A stretch of DNA of 34,086 nt from Lachnospiraceae bacterium (GTDB lineage: Bacteria > Bacillota > Clostridia > Lachnospirales > Lachnospiraceae): the NCBI GenBank assembly GCA_017445585.1, contig JAFSTX010000039.1:1-34086 (forward strand). Direction: 5' to 3'. Below the pieces are notes generated by a model. That model had not been told where the DNA came from. It did not search any database and saw nothing but the letters and a program-made list of their open reading frames with translations. This document shows, piece after piece, positions 17,229 to 24,551 of this stretch; position 1 is the first letter of the stretch, and each line of letters starts with the position of its first letter. The position numbers and the translations under genes are program-made.

Positions 17229-18566
17229 CTATTTCAAATCTGAAATCAGCAGCTTGCATTCGGAAATGATCAGCTCAGCGCTTCCGGCTTTTGCAGCTGA
17301 GGCTCTGGCCTCATACCCGCCTTCTTCGTAGTCCTCTTTCATGGGAATGATACTTGTACGGCCATTGACTATAGAAACCGGGAGAACGGCAGCCCATTCC
17401 TTCGTGTCTCTGATAGCCATATTAAAGCCCGAGAACGGTTCAGCAGCTACACCGACCAGTACGATCGGTCCGATGGCTGCGGCTATTATCGGGACATCGA
17501 TAATTTTCGGTGCGTTTGACAGCCTGAGCTTGCGTTCCGCCTCAGCCACGACCGTAGTCAGCATCATCCCACTGTATCCAAGCTCCGCATCTCTCCCGCT
17601 CTCATGATAGTTGTGGATCCTTCGCGCTTCGGGCAATTCCTTGCGAAGCGGGATATTGGCCTGGATCTTAACTATCCTTTCTCCTGCACGCAGCTTTTCC
17701 GGATTGATCCAGCTGACTTTGTCATATATCTTTATGACAGAGCCCGCCATATATCTTCCGCACCAGCGCGAGTGATCGTAGCCCCGCATCACATCGTCAA
17801 ACTGGCGCGAAGTACCGTTGAACCAGCCGGGCTCTGCAAAAACAGGCTGCATGCACGAATCGCCGTGAGCCCCGTTCAGGAAAAGACATTTGACGCCCGG
17901 GATACAGGTCTCCACGGTCGAGCGCATAAAGCCTATGCAATCAGCCGATATAAGATTACCGCCTACCGAATCCGGGGTAACGCTGTAGTTTATCAATAGT
18001 ATAGTGTCTGCTTCATCCCGATCGATGCGGACTGCACTCATCAGATTGTCGACCTCGCCGACCTCCCAGATGCTGTCCGGATTGTTTACGCCCGGGTTAG
18101 TGACGACCGTCCCGTCCTTCATCAGCACCCGGCGCGAGTGCGACAGGCTGCAGTCCACGCTTCCGTACCCAACGCGGGCAGCCTTCATATCAGAAAGCGC
18201 CTCGAGTACGGAATCCGACACTGTTTTGAGCGCTTTTTCGAAATAATCGCGGTTTTTGGGGTTAGGACTGTCACAGTCAAAGGACGGAGCCGTATGAGTG
18301 TGGTTGAAATGGATAAATATGTGATCCTGAGGCAGCCCTGCGGCCTCCGAGATCCTGCTGCGGAGAAGCTCCGTACTCCTGTCCATAACGTAATGCAGGT
18401 CAAGACCGATTATCAGCAGCGTCTCATCACCGGCGGAAAGAGCAGCAGTATTTACCTGGAGGTCATCCAGCGCACCTTCTGAAACGCGCGCAACATAATA
18501 TCCGCACATATCAAGTCCGGGATCCGGAGTTATCGTTTTTCTGGAAAACCCAGCTGAAAAACTCAT
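17229..18566 (-). CDS. Neutral/alkaline ceramidase N-terminal-domain-like protein, paralogue 1
   Basis: A 445-residue protein with no signal peptide, so it is probably cytoplasmic. It starts SAGFSRKTITP, the usual opening of the ceramidase_alk N-terminal fold. The motif HFNHTHTAP has candidate zinc ligands H89 and H91, and FLNGAHGD lies further on. True neutral ceramidases are about 650-750 residues, secreted, with a C-terminal domain, so this is a short, single-domain relative. In Firmicutes such proteins often sit with sugar transport genes, and their substrate is not known. It is closely similar end to end to the protein at 19727-21061. It has its own promoter upstream and lies 227 bp before the permease operon. 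A role in processing an imported glycan or acylated substrate is only an inference. Confidence 0.82.
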   Translation of the reverse strand: MSFSAGFSRKTITPDPGLDMCGYYVARVSEGALDDLQVNTAALSAGDETLLIIGLDLHYVMDRSTELLRSRISEAAGLPQDHIFIHFNHTHTAPSFDCDSPNPKNRDYFEKALKTVSDSVLEALSDMKAARVGYGSVDCSLSHSRRVLMKDGTVVTNPGVNNPDSIWEVGEVDNLMSAVRIDRDEADTILLINYSVTPDSVGGNLISADCIGFMRSTVETCIPGVKCLFLNGAHGDSCMQPVFAEPGWFNGTSRQFDDVMRGYDHSRWCGRYMAGSVIKIYDKVSWINPEKLRAGERIVKIQANIPLRKELPEARRIHNYHESGRDAELGYSGMMLTTVVAEAERKLRLSNAPKIIDVPIIAAAIGPIVLVGVAAEPFSGFNMAIRDTKEWAAVLPVSIVNGRTSIIPMKEDYEEGGYEARASAAKAGSAELIISECKLLISDLK

Positions 18567-18600
18567 ACCTCACCTCATATCTATAAGCCAAATAAAGGAC

Positions 18601-18639
18601 AAAAAAATCCCCCTGTGTATCATTTTACACAGAGGGGAT
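18601..18639 (-). terminator. Intrinsic terminator after the AraC-family gene
   Basis: The minus-strand RNA can form a stem between ATCCCC plus TGTGT and ACACA plus GGGGAT (18607-18639) with a short loop, followed by seven T residues. It lies 117 bp after the araC stop codon. The -10 box of the promoter for the next gene is in the loop and stem of this hairpin, so transcripts that start there would carry only one arm and escape termination. Confidence 0.75.
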
Positions 18640-18649
18640 GTTTGTTCAA
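18622..18649 (-). promoter_or_regulatory. Promoter of ceramidase-like gene 1, nested in the terminator
   Basis: TTGAAC (18649-18644), a 16-bp spacer, and TAAAAT (18627-18622). The geometry is the same as that of the permease promoter at 17090-17117: motif, 7-bp gap, -35, 16-bp spacer, -10. The predicted start is near 18615, about 50 nt before the ATG at 18566. Confidence 0.5.
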
Positions 18650-18656
18650 TATCTTT

Positions 18657-18685
18657 ATATAACCAAAAAAGTGTCCTTACACGCA
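18657..18685 (-). promoter_or_regulatory. Candidate activator site, copy B (GACACTTTTT motif)
   Basis: The second copy of the 29-bp motif, sharing TGCG, GACACTTTTT and a TAxAT end with copy A. It ends 7 bp before TTGAAC. It lies between the araC stop and the next gene, so it can control ceramidase-like gene 1 in parallel with the ABC/GLUG operon. Confidence 0.5.
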
Positions 18686-18755
18686 AAAAACAGATTTTAA
18701 AGAAACAAAAACTATTTTTACTGTAATATTATTCTTTTCTCTTTCACGGCAGTGT

Positions 18756-19703
18756 CTATACGGTATCGCGGTATTTCTTTGGTGATTTTCCGTATCGTGC
18801 CGCAAAAAGCCTGTAGAAATAGCTTTTATTCTCATAACCGACGGCAGAGGCGACCTCTTCTATCCTGCAGTCGGTATTCTTCAGCAGCCATGCCGCCTGA
18901 GACAGACGTTTCTCCTGTATAAGACCCGTAAAACTCTCTCCGAGCGTATTGATGATTATCCTCGAAAGCGAGGCAGGCTCATAACCAAGCTTAGCTGCTA
19001 TTTCTTCCAGAGTGCCGTCCCGGTAATGCGCTTCGATATAGCGGAGCACCGAAACCATCGCATTCTGTCCCGCAGTATCCGTAGTCAGACGCTCGGTATA
19101 GTCCAGAAGCTCAGCAAAGATCAGTCCGATCAACAGTCGTATGATGTTCCGGCTATACGGTTTTTCATCTGTCAAAATGTATATCAGGCTCTCGATCTGG
19201 TTTCTGATGGGAAGAATATCTCCAACCCGGAAAAAGAGACTGTCGGATTTTTTGCCGGCCAGACAGTCCACGATAAATTGTCTCAAAGGGGTATAGTCTT
19301 CACCGATAAACGGTAAGGTGCTGGCCATAAAAGAGGGCCGGATGATTATGTTGACGGCTATATCCTCGCGGCGCGCAGGCTGAACAGACTGCCTGGTGTT
19401 CCTGCCGAGAAGCATAAGGTCCCCTTCGCTCAGCACAAATTCACGGTCATTAATAATGTGCGTAGTCTTGCCGCTGCACATATAGACCATCTCGATAAAA
19501 TCATGGGTATGCTCAGGAAACTCGATAAAACGCGTATGCGGGCGCAGTCCGACAAACTGGCCGGGCCTGAGCAGCCTGTCGCAGCTTATTATATTGCGGC
19601 TTCCCGTCATATACAGACTCCTGTCTATATACGTCCGCCCGTCAAGTATCTCCTGTTCCTCGGCCGTAATTACTGACAGCCGCTCAAGCAGATCTCTGTC
19701 CAT
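18756..19703 (-). CDS. AraC-family transcriptional regulator with cupin sensor
   Basis: A 315-residue protein. The start is taken as ATG at 19703, because GGAGG lies 8 nt before it. A GTG three codons earlier would be only 1 nt from that site. The N-terminal half is a cupin-like ligand-binding domain (HTRFIEFPEHTHDFIEMVYM near residues 58-77, LSEGDLMLLG near 95). The C-terminal ~100 residues hold two helix-turn-helix motifs of AraC type (TLEEIAAKLGYEPASLSRII and IEEVASAVGYENKSYFYRLF, ending GKSPKKYR). It is 23 bp after ceramidase-like gene 2, so it is co-transcribed with it from the promoter at 21130, and it is followed by a terminator. It probably senses a sugar derivative and activates the two promoters that share the GACACTTTTT motif (inference). 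Confidence 0.92.
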   Translation of the reverse strand: MDRDLLERLSVITAEEQEILDGRTYIDRSLYMTGSRNIISCDRLLRPGQFVGLRPHTRFIEFPEHTHDFIEMVYMCSGKTTHIINDREFVLSEGDLMLLGRNTRQSVQPARREDIAVNIIIRPSFMASTLPFIGEDYTPLRQFIVDCLAGKKSDSLFFRVGDILPIRNQIESLIYILTDEKPYSRNIIRLLIGLIFAELLDYTERLTTDTAGQNAMVSVLRYIEAHYRDGTLEEIAAKLGYEPASLSRIIINTLGESFTGLIQEKRLSQAAWLLKNTDCRIEEVASAVGYENKSYFYRLFAARYGKSPKKYRDTV

Positions 19704-19726
19704 TCCTGACACCTCCGGATAGAACC

Positions 19727-21061
19727 TTACATCCCGGCAAGCAGCTTTTTGCCTTCTGATACGATATACTCGGCGGTTCCGGCGCGGAAGGGTGACGACC
19801 TGGTCTCGTAGCCTCCCTCGTCGTAGTGCTCCTGCATGGGGAAATATCCCTCGGAGCCGTTGGCGTTTGAGACGGGCAGGATCATTGCCCAGCCTTCCGT
19901 ATCCCTGATGCCGAGGCCGATGCCCGTGAAGGGCTCGCCGGGGATTCCGACGATGGCTACATCTCCTATCGCGATCCCGGCCATCGTCATATCAAAGGAC
20001 TCTGGACCGTTTTCGAGCCTGACCATGCGCTCGGCCTCGGCGACGACGGTGGTTACCATCATCCCTTCGTAACCAAGCTCGTCGTCCCTGTCGGCCATAT
20101 GCAGCTCGTGGATGCGGTGTGCCTCGGGGATCTGCTCGGGGGTCGGGATATTTGCAGGTACGCTGATAGTGCGCGTAAGCGCGGCGATGCGCTCCGGCTC
20201 CGTATAGGTGACCTTGTCGAATATGCGGAGCATGGCTCCCGCCACATACCTGCCGTACCAGCGCGAGTGATGATAGCCCCTGACAACGTCGTCAAAATCC
20301 CAGAAGGTGTCGTTGAACCAGCCCTTATCGGCAAACATCGGCATGACGCCCACGTCGCCTTCGGCGCCGTTTGTGAATATGACCTTTGTATCGGGGATGG
20401 TCCTCTCGAAGGTGCGGCGCATAAAGCCCGGCCAGTCGGCGGATATCTTGTTGCCGCCGATGGAATCGGGATGCGCGCCGTAGTTGACGAGCACGATGGT
20501 ATCGGCTCCCTCGCGGTCAAAGCGCAGCAGCCCGAGACGGTGATCCATCGCGACCTCCTCGGCCGCGTTTTCCGGATTGTTGATGCCGGGGTTCGTGCGG
20601 ATGGTGCCGTCCTTCATGCGGACACGGCGGCAGTGCGACAGATCGCACTCGGTTACTCCGCGCCCGAAGCGGGCGGGGCGAAGGTCCGCGATGGCGGATC
20701 TTGCAGCCTCGGCGGTCCATTCCAGAAGTGACCTGAAGTAACCGCTGATAAGCGGATCCTCATGGTCGTGGCGGCAGATCGGGCTGGTGTGCGTATGAGT
20801 GCAGCAGATAAACACGTGATCGAGCGCAAGGCCCGCCGCCTCTGCAGCGGACTGCCTCAGCAGGATCATGCTGCGCTCGGCGATCTGGCACAGGTCCATC
20901 GCGAGGAGCAGTATCTTCTCTCCGTTAAGCTCCAGCGCGAGGCCGTTGATCTCGAGATGGTCAAGATAACCTTCCGTCTTGCGCACGATGAAATATCCGT
21001 CGATACCGACTCCGAGGGCCGGGTCTATAACTGTTCTGGAAAAGCCTGCTGATAATGGCAT
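19727..21061 (-). CDS. Neutral/alkaline ceramidase N-terminal-domain-like protein, paralogue 2
   Basis: A 444-residue protein, starting at ATG 21061 behind GGAGG. It lines up end to end with the protein at 17229-18566 (SAGFSR...IDP, GYF...G.LD, C-T-HTHTSP with H89 and H91, TNGAEGD, YHHSRWYGRYVAGAML, GYEGMMVTTVVAEAER). It has no signal peptide and no membrane segment. The short length and lack of the usual C-terminal domain are as in paralogue 1. It is the first gene of a two-gene unit with araC. The two paralogues are under different promoters, which suggests distinct roles or conditions. The substrate is unknown. Ceramidase activity should not be assumed. Confidence 0.82.
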   Translation of the reverse strand: MPLSAGFSRTVIDPALGVGIDGYFIVRKTEGYLDHLEINGLALELNGEKILLLAMDLCQIAERSMILLRQSAAEAAGLALDHVFICCTHTHTSPICRHDHEDPLISGYFRSLLEWTAEAARSAIADLRPARFGRGVTECDLSHCRRVRMKDGTIRTNPGINNPENAAEEVAMDHRLGLLRFDREGADTIVLVNYGAHPDSIGGNKISADWPGFMRRTFERTIPDTKVIFTNGAEGDVGVMPMFADKGWFNDTFWDFDDVVRGYHHSRWYGRYVAGAMLRIFDKVTYTEPERIAALTRTISVPANIPTPEQIPEAHRIHELHMADRDDELGYEGMMVTTVVAEAERMVRLENGPESFDMTMAGIAIGDVAIVGIPGEPFTGIGLGIRDTEGWAMILPVSNANGSEGYFPMQEHYDEGGYETRSSPFRAGTAEYIVSEGKKLLAGM

Positions 21062-21101
21062 AAAACTACCTCCGTGTCTGAACGTCTTTCATTTGTCTGT
21101 G

Positions 21102-21130
21102 ATTATACATAAACGCAGCTGATATGTAAA
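21102..21130 (-). promoter_or_regulatory. Sigma-A promoter for ceramidase-like gene 2 and araC
   Basis: TTTACA (21130-21125), a 17-bp spacer, and TATAAT (21107-21102). The predicted start is near 21095, about 34 nt before the ATG at 21061. The GACACTTTTT motif is not present upstream of it. Confidence 0.65.
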
Positions 21131-21235
21131 TATTATTTGTGTAATTGAAAGCAATATTATCTATTAGGAAATTTTTTATTTGTCGTTTTGCAAGAAGAAG
21201 TGGGTATCCGGGGGCTTTTTACCTCAGGCGGCGTA

Positions 21236-21264
21236 TTGCCTTTTTTTTGCGCAAATGTTATTAT
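21236..21264 (+). promoter_or_regulatory. Candidate sigma-A promoter for the YesL-like / CBM9-like pair
   Basis: TTGCCT (21236-21241), a 17-bp spacer that includes a run of T, and TATTAT (21259-21264). It would give a leader of about 80 nt before the ATG at 21351. It is divergent from the promoter at 21102-21130, with about 105 bp between them. Confidence 0.45.
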
Positions 21265-21283
21265 TTCACGTGTTCCGTAATCG

Positions 21284-21304
21284 AGGCGTGCCGCGGTCAC
21301 GCCT
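21284..21304 (+). promoter_or_regulatory. Inverted repeat in the leader of the YesL-like gene
   Basis: AGGCGTG and CACGCCT flank a 7-bp centre (CCGCGGT) that itself contains the palindrome CCGCGG. It lies 20 bp after the -10 box, so it could be an operator for a dimeric regulator or a leader hairpin. No T-run follows, so it is not a terminator. Confidence 0.4.
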
Positions 21305-21350
21305 TGGAAATAAGCCGGCGCTTTATTCAGCACCAATGGAGGAAATGCGA

Positions 21351-22037
21351 ATGAGCAGTCTTTTTAATACCGAAAACCGCTTCTGGCAGTTTATGAACGA
21401 AGTGGCGGACATGATCATCCTCTCGATGCTGTGGCTTGTCTTCTGCATTCCCATCGTCACTATCGGCCCGGCCACCGCGGCAGTCTACTACGTCATGCTG
21501 AAGAAAACGAGCGACGAATCCGACGAGGGTCCGTGGACTCTTTTCTGGCGTTCTTTCAGGCGCAATATAAAGCAGGGCATCGTGATCGGCCTCATCTATA
21601 CCGCGCTCGCCGTCGTAATTTATATCGATATACGTTTTTACGCACACGCGCAGGGCAGCCTCCGTCCTCTCCTCGGGTCAATGACCGTGGTCTTCGGCGG
21701 GATGCTGCTCCTGATGATGCCTTACGTATTCGGACAGCTCGCCCGTTTTGAAAACACGATCCGGAAGTATTTTGTCAACTCATTCTATCTGGCTCTGAGG
21801 CATATCATCCGGTCGGTACTGATGGCCGCCGCGCTGGCGCTCGGAGTTGCGGCCCTGCTCTACTACCCGGTGCTGATCGTCATTGTCCCGGCGCTTGTCA
21901 TGCGCGCGTGCGCATGGTTTCTGTCGAGGAGCTTTGAGCAGCATATGCCCAGGGAGGACGCGCAGGAAGACGATCTCTCCAAAGCTCCGGACGATCATAC
22001 GGCAGCGGACGATACTAAGGAAGAGGAAAACGAATAA
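21351..22037 (+). CDS. YesL-like DUF624 membrane protein
   Basis: A 228-residue integral membrane protein. The start is ATG 21351, where GGAGG stands 8 nt upstream. Longer in-frame extensions have no ribosome site and would cover the promoter region. It begins MSSLFNTENRFWQFMNEVAD, then a membrane segment with CIPIVTIGPATAAVYYV, the typical YesL start, followed by further hydrophobic segments and a charged acidic C terminus. The family is found next to LplABC transporters and rhamnogalacturonan or other glycan utilisation genes in Bacillus and Clostridia. Its function is not settled. It overlaps the next gene by one base (TAATG), so the two are translationally coupled. It may act with the transporter encoded nearby (inference). 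Confidence 0.9.
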   Translation: MSSLFNTENRFWQFMNEVADMIILSMLWLVFCIPIVTIGPATAAVYYVMLKKTSDESDEGPWTLFWRSFRRNIKQGIVIGLIYTALAVVIYIDIRFYAHAQGSLRPLLGSMTVVFGGMLLLMMPYVFGQLARFENTIRKYFVNSFYLALRHIIRSVLMAAALALGVAALLYYPVLIVIVPALVMRACAWFLSRSFEQHMPREDAQEDDLSKAPDDHTAADDTKEEENE

Positions 22038-22645
22038 TGAAGACGTACGTATCGATAAGAAAAAAAGAGGGGCTCAGCTGGGATGACGTACCATCCGTGG
22101 AGATGACGGAGCGCTACCGGACTACGCCTGACGGGATCCGCGCCAGGGCGCAGCTCATCTGGAGCGAGGACGCGCTCTGCGTCCGCCTGCGGGCGACAGT
22201 CCCCGATATCCGCGCCGAGGAGCGCGGAGAGCTGGGAATGCCCTGTGAGGACAGCTGTCTGGAATTCTTTTTCTGCCCCGTACCGGGCGATGCGAGATAT
22301 TTTAACGTGGAATTTAATTTCAACGGCTGCGTATATCTGGGCTTTGGCAGCGGTCTCTCCGACCTGGTAAGACTCCTGCCCGAGGGCGGCGCAGACGCGA
22401 TACTGTGCCCCAAGATATCAAGGACAGGCGAGGGCTGGGAGATCTCCTACCGCGTGCCTCTCGATTTTATCCGCAGATTCATGCCGGAGGCAAGATTCAC
22501 GGCAGGAATGCAGCTTTCCGCCAATTTCTACGCGTGCTCCGATCTCTCGCAGCCGCCCTACTACCTCTCGTGGAGTCCTATCAAGGGCGAGCCCTTTTCC
22601 TATCACCGCAGCGAATGCTTCGGAAAGCTGGTCCTGAGCGAATGA
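22037..22645 (+). CDS. CBM9-like carbohydrate-binding protein
   Basis: A 202-residue protein, its ATG overlapping the stop of the YesL-like gene. It has the layout of the CBM9/DOMON-like sandwich fold: an N-terminal SWDDVPSVEM, then LIWSEDALCVRLRATVPDI, CEDSCLEFFFCP, YFNVEFNFNG, GWEISYRVPL and LSANFYACSD...YYLSWSPI. These are the conserved aromatic and acidic positions of carbohydrate-binding family 9-like proteins. It has no signal peptide, so it would act in the cytoplasm, where CBM9-like domains are unusual on their own. No catalytic module is attached. No convincing terminator is visible in the 45 bp before the convergent gene; a short AAACGCGTTT palindrome with a few T is all that is seen. 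Confidence 0.8.
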   Translation: MKTYVSIRKKEGLSWDDVPSVEMTERYRTTPDGIRARAQLIWSEDALCVRLRATVPDIRAEERGELGMPCEDSCLEFFFCPVPGDARYFNVEFNFNGCVYLGFGSGLSDLVRLLPEGGADAILCPKISRTGEGWEISYRVPLDFIRRFMPEARFTAGMQLSANFYACSDLSQPPYYLSWSPIKGEPFSYHRSECFGKLVLSE

Positions 22646-22690
22646 TATGCTCCAACAATACCAGAAACGCGTTTTTATCTTGGTGAAGTT

Positions 22691-23347
22691 TCAAATTATT
22701 TCCTCCTTCCGGCTTGCTGTATGTGCAAGCCGAATGATTGTTTTTCGATTGTAAAACCTGTCGGCGTAGTACAGAAGTTTTTCGTATTGCAATCCGTTCC
22801 TTCGGATATGATCGCCGAGAATGCTGTAGGGGTTCTCTGCATCAATCGGTGCTTTGTCCAGAAGATCGAAGACATCCAGTGTTTGCAGGTAAATCTTGTT
22901 CTCAGCATTGACCGTTACCCTTGGCGGACAGATCGAAACGCAGAGCCTGCTGTCATACCGCACACAGTTTTTTGCGGCATTTGTAGCAAGCAGGTGTTCT
23001 GTCGGCATCTGCGTGGTCAAACCCATGTGATGCAGCAGACGCAGGCCGGTCTCATAGCCGTTATCCGGAAGAAGATACTTATCGGCGATCAGCTTTTCAC
23101 GGCTGATCCCCGTCTCTCCGAAGGGCGTGACAATCGTGCGATAGTAAACTCCCTTTTGGTAGCAGCGCAGATCCGGCAGCTCGCCCTTGTCCATGATGCG
23201 CTTGATGGCAACTGCAGTTGCGCCGGCAGCTTTTTTTTTGCTGATTTCATAAACCACGGCCAAAGAGGCTGCGATTTTATCTGTATAAATGGGAACACCT
23301 TGTATCTGCTGCTCCAAATAATACCTAACGTAATTTGCATAAGTCAT
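22691..23347 (-). CDS. DUF6088 / AbiEi-like putative antitoxin family protein (orphan)
   Basis: A 218-residue protein. ATG at 23347 is preferred because AAGGTG stands 9 nt upstream; a GTG four codons earlier overlaps that site. The N-terminal part looks like a winged-helix region (YVRYYLEQQIQGVPIYTDKIA, then an IKRIMDKGELPDLRCYQKGVYYRT strand-turn). The rest has the TLDVFDLLDK and nucleotide-free layout of DUF6088 proteins related to AbiEi, the antitoxin half of type IV AbiE systems. No AbiEii nucleotidyltransferase gene is adjacent, so it is an orphan or regulates something else. Base composition is more AT-rich than the neighbouring sugar genes, compatible with transfer. The family call is from memory of the motif pattern, not from a search. 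Confidence 0.6.
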   Translation of the reverse strand: MTYANYVRYYLEQQIQGVPIYTDKIAASLAVVYEISKKKAAGATAVAIKRIMDKGELPDLRCYQKGVYYRTIVTPFGETGISREKLIADKYLLPDNGYETGLRLLHHMGLTTQMPTEHLLATNAAKNCVRYDSRLCVSICPPRVTVNAENKIYLQTLDVFDLLDKAPIDAENPYSILGDHIRRNGLQYEKLLYYADRFYNRKTIIRLAHTASRKEEII

Positions 23348-23402
23348 AATAGAACGCACCTTGATATAATCTTTTCGTAAATTGATTTGTATTTACGGAG
23401 AA

Positions 23403-23430
23403 ATTATATCATTATTTGTACCGATGTCAA
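23403..23430 (-). promoter_or_regulatory. Near-perfect sigma-A promoter of the DUF6088-like gene
   Basis: Consensus TTGACA (23430-23425), a 16-bp spacer, and consensus TATAAT (23408-23403). Start expected near 23396, about 50 nt before the ATG at 23347. The remaining 23431-23630 between this promoter and the end of the FruK-like gene is AT-rich, and no gene, clear terminator or repeat is visible. Confidence 0.75.
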
Positions 23431-23630
23431 TACATTCTCAGCTGTCCATTCGAAAAGGCCCGCGAAACTTCCTTTCTGAAATTTCTCGAGCCCTCTGTTT
23501 TTCTTATGCTTTTTTCTGCCGCGTCCTGCACGGTGCTTGTTTTTTCCGTTTGATTACCCCACGTAAACCCTTTTTGTTTTAATCTTTGTGAACTGCCCCA
23601 AAGTCGCCACTTCTTATTCGCAAAAACAGC

Positions 23631-24539
23631 CTAACGCCGAGGGAGCATCAGTCTCTCTATGTCCTCGCGCCGCGCAAGCCCGGCGCAAAAGGCGCTCGCG
23701 CTGCCCGCCGCGCACCCGAGGCGCAGCGCGTACTCATAATCTCCGCTCTCAAGAAATCCCGCCAGGAAACCCGCCACCATGGAGTCTCCTGCTCCGACGC
23801 TGCTGACGACCGTGCCCGCATGGGCGCGGGCCCTGTGAAGGGCGCCTGTCTCATCAAGCAGCAGCGCGCCGTCTCCTCCCATGGAGACAAGCACGTTTTG
23901 CGCTCCTTTTTCCTGCAGTCGCAGCGCGCACGAGACTATCTCCTCATCCGAGGACGGGCAGGTGCCGAGCATATCGCCAAGCTCATGGATATTCGGTTTA
24001 ATAAGGAACGGCCTATAGGCGAGCGTACGGATCAGGCCTTCGCCTGCGGTATCGACCGCGACCCTGATCTGCCTGTCTGAAATCCGCTCAAGTATTGCGG
24101 CGTACGTATCCTGCGGCAGGCACGGCGGGATCGAGCCCGAAAGGACCAGCGTATCGCCGTCGGCGATCTTTTCAAGCCTGCGGAAAAGCTCTTCCATGTC
24201 ATCGGCAGTGATCTCGGGTCCGGAGCCGTTGATCTCCGTTTCCTCATCCGCGCTGACCTTTACGTTGATACGCGTCATTCCGCGGCTCACCCGGACGAAA
24301 TCAACGGCAAGCCCTGCCGCTTCAAGGCCCCTCTCCAGAGCCTCTCCGGTAAAGCCCGCGGTAAAACCGAGCGCAGCGGACCTGCACCCCAGCTCGCGGA
24401 GCACGCAGGACACGTTTATCCCCTTTCCGCCAAATCGCAAAGCCTCGCGCGCGGTCCGGTTTATGGCGCCGGAGGTCAGAGACCTGTTCAGCCATACCGT
24501 GTAGTCGATGGCAGGATTAAGTGTTACCGTGTAGATCAT
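23631..24539 (-). CDS. fruK: PfkB-family hexose-phosphate kinase (1-phosphofructokinase / tagatose-6-phosphate kinase type)
   Basis: A 302-residue protein of the usual family length. It opens MIYTVTLNPAIDYTVWL, the FruK/LacC signature, followed by LRFGGKGINVSCVL and GFTAGFTGEALERGL. A second signature, SVGAGDSMVAGF, near residue 250 carries the catalytic Asp and anion hole. FruK phosphorylates fructose 1-phosphate to the 1,6-bisphosphate, and LacC phosphorylates tagatose 6-phosphate. The sequence alone does not separate them. It is the last gene of the aminosugar/rhamnosidase operon, 12 bp after a membrane-anchored protein gene. No PTS fructose gene is nearby. That makes the tagatose-6-phosphate or another sugar-phosphate substrate at least as likely, so the symbol is provisional. 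Confidence 0.82.
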   Translation of the reverse strand: MIYTVTLNPAIDYTVWLNRSLTSGAINRTAREALRFGGKGINVSCVLRELGCRSAALGFTAGFTGEALERGLEAAGLAVDFVRVSRGMTRINVKVSADEETEINGSGPEITADDMEELFRRLEKIADGDTLVLSGSIPPCLPQDTYAAILERISDRQIRVAVDTAGEGLIRTLAYRPFLIKPNIHELGDMLGTCPSSDEEIVSCALRLQEKGAQNVLVSMGGDGALLLDETGALHRARAHAGTVVSSVGAGDSMVAGFLAGFLESGDYEYALRLGCAAGSASAFCAGLARREDIERLMLPRR

Positions 24540-24551
24540 TGCCTGATATCC

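Noticed and set aside
18601-18639. A terminator acting as an attenuator of ceramidase-like gene 1
   Set aside because: The promoter found at 18622-18649 starts transcription inside the hairpin, so the hairpin cannot form in that transcript.
21180-21350. A longer N terminus for the YesL-like protein
   Set aside because: It would cover the promoter and leader; GGAGG and family similarity both point to ATG 21351.
22646-22690. A terminator for the CBM9-like gene
   Set aside because: There is only a 10-bp AAACGCGTTT palindrome followed by a few T, too weak to call.
23382-23582. A plus-strand 66-aa frame over the DUF6088 promoter
   Set aside because: There is no ribosome site, it overlaps the consensus minus-strand promoter, and it matches no family.
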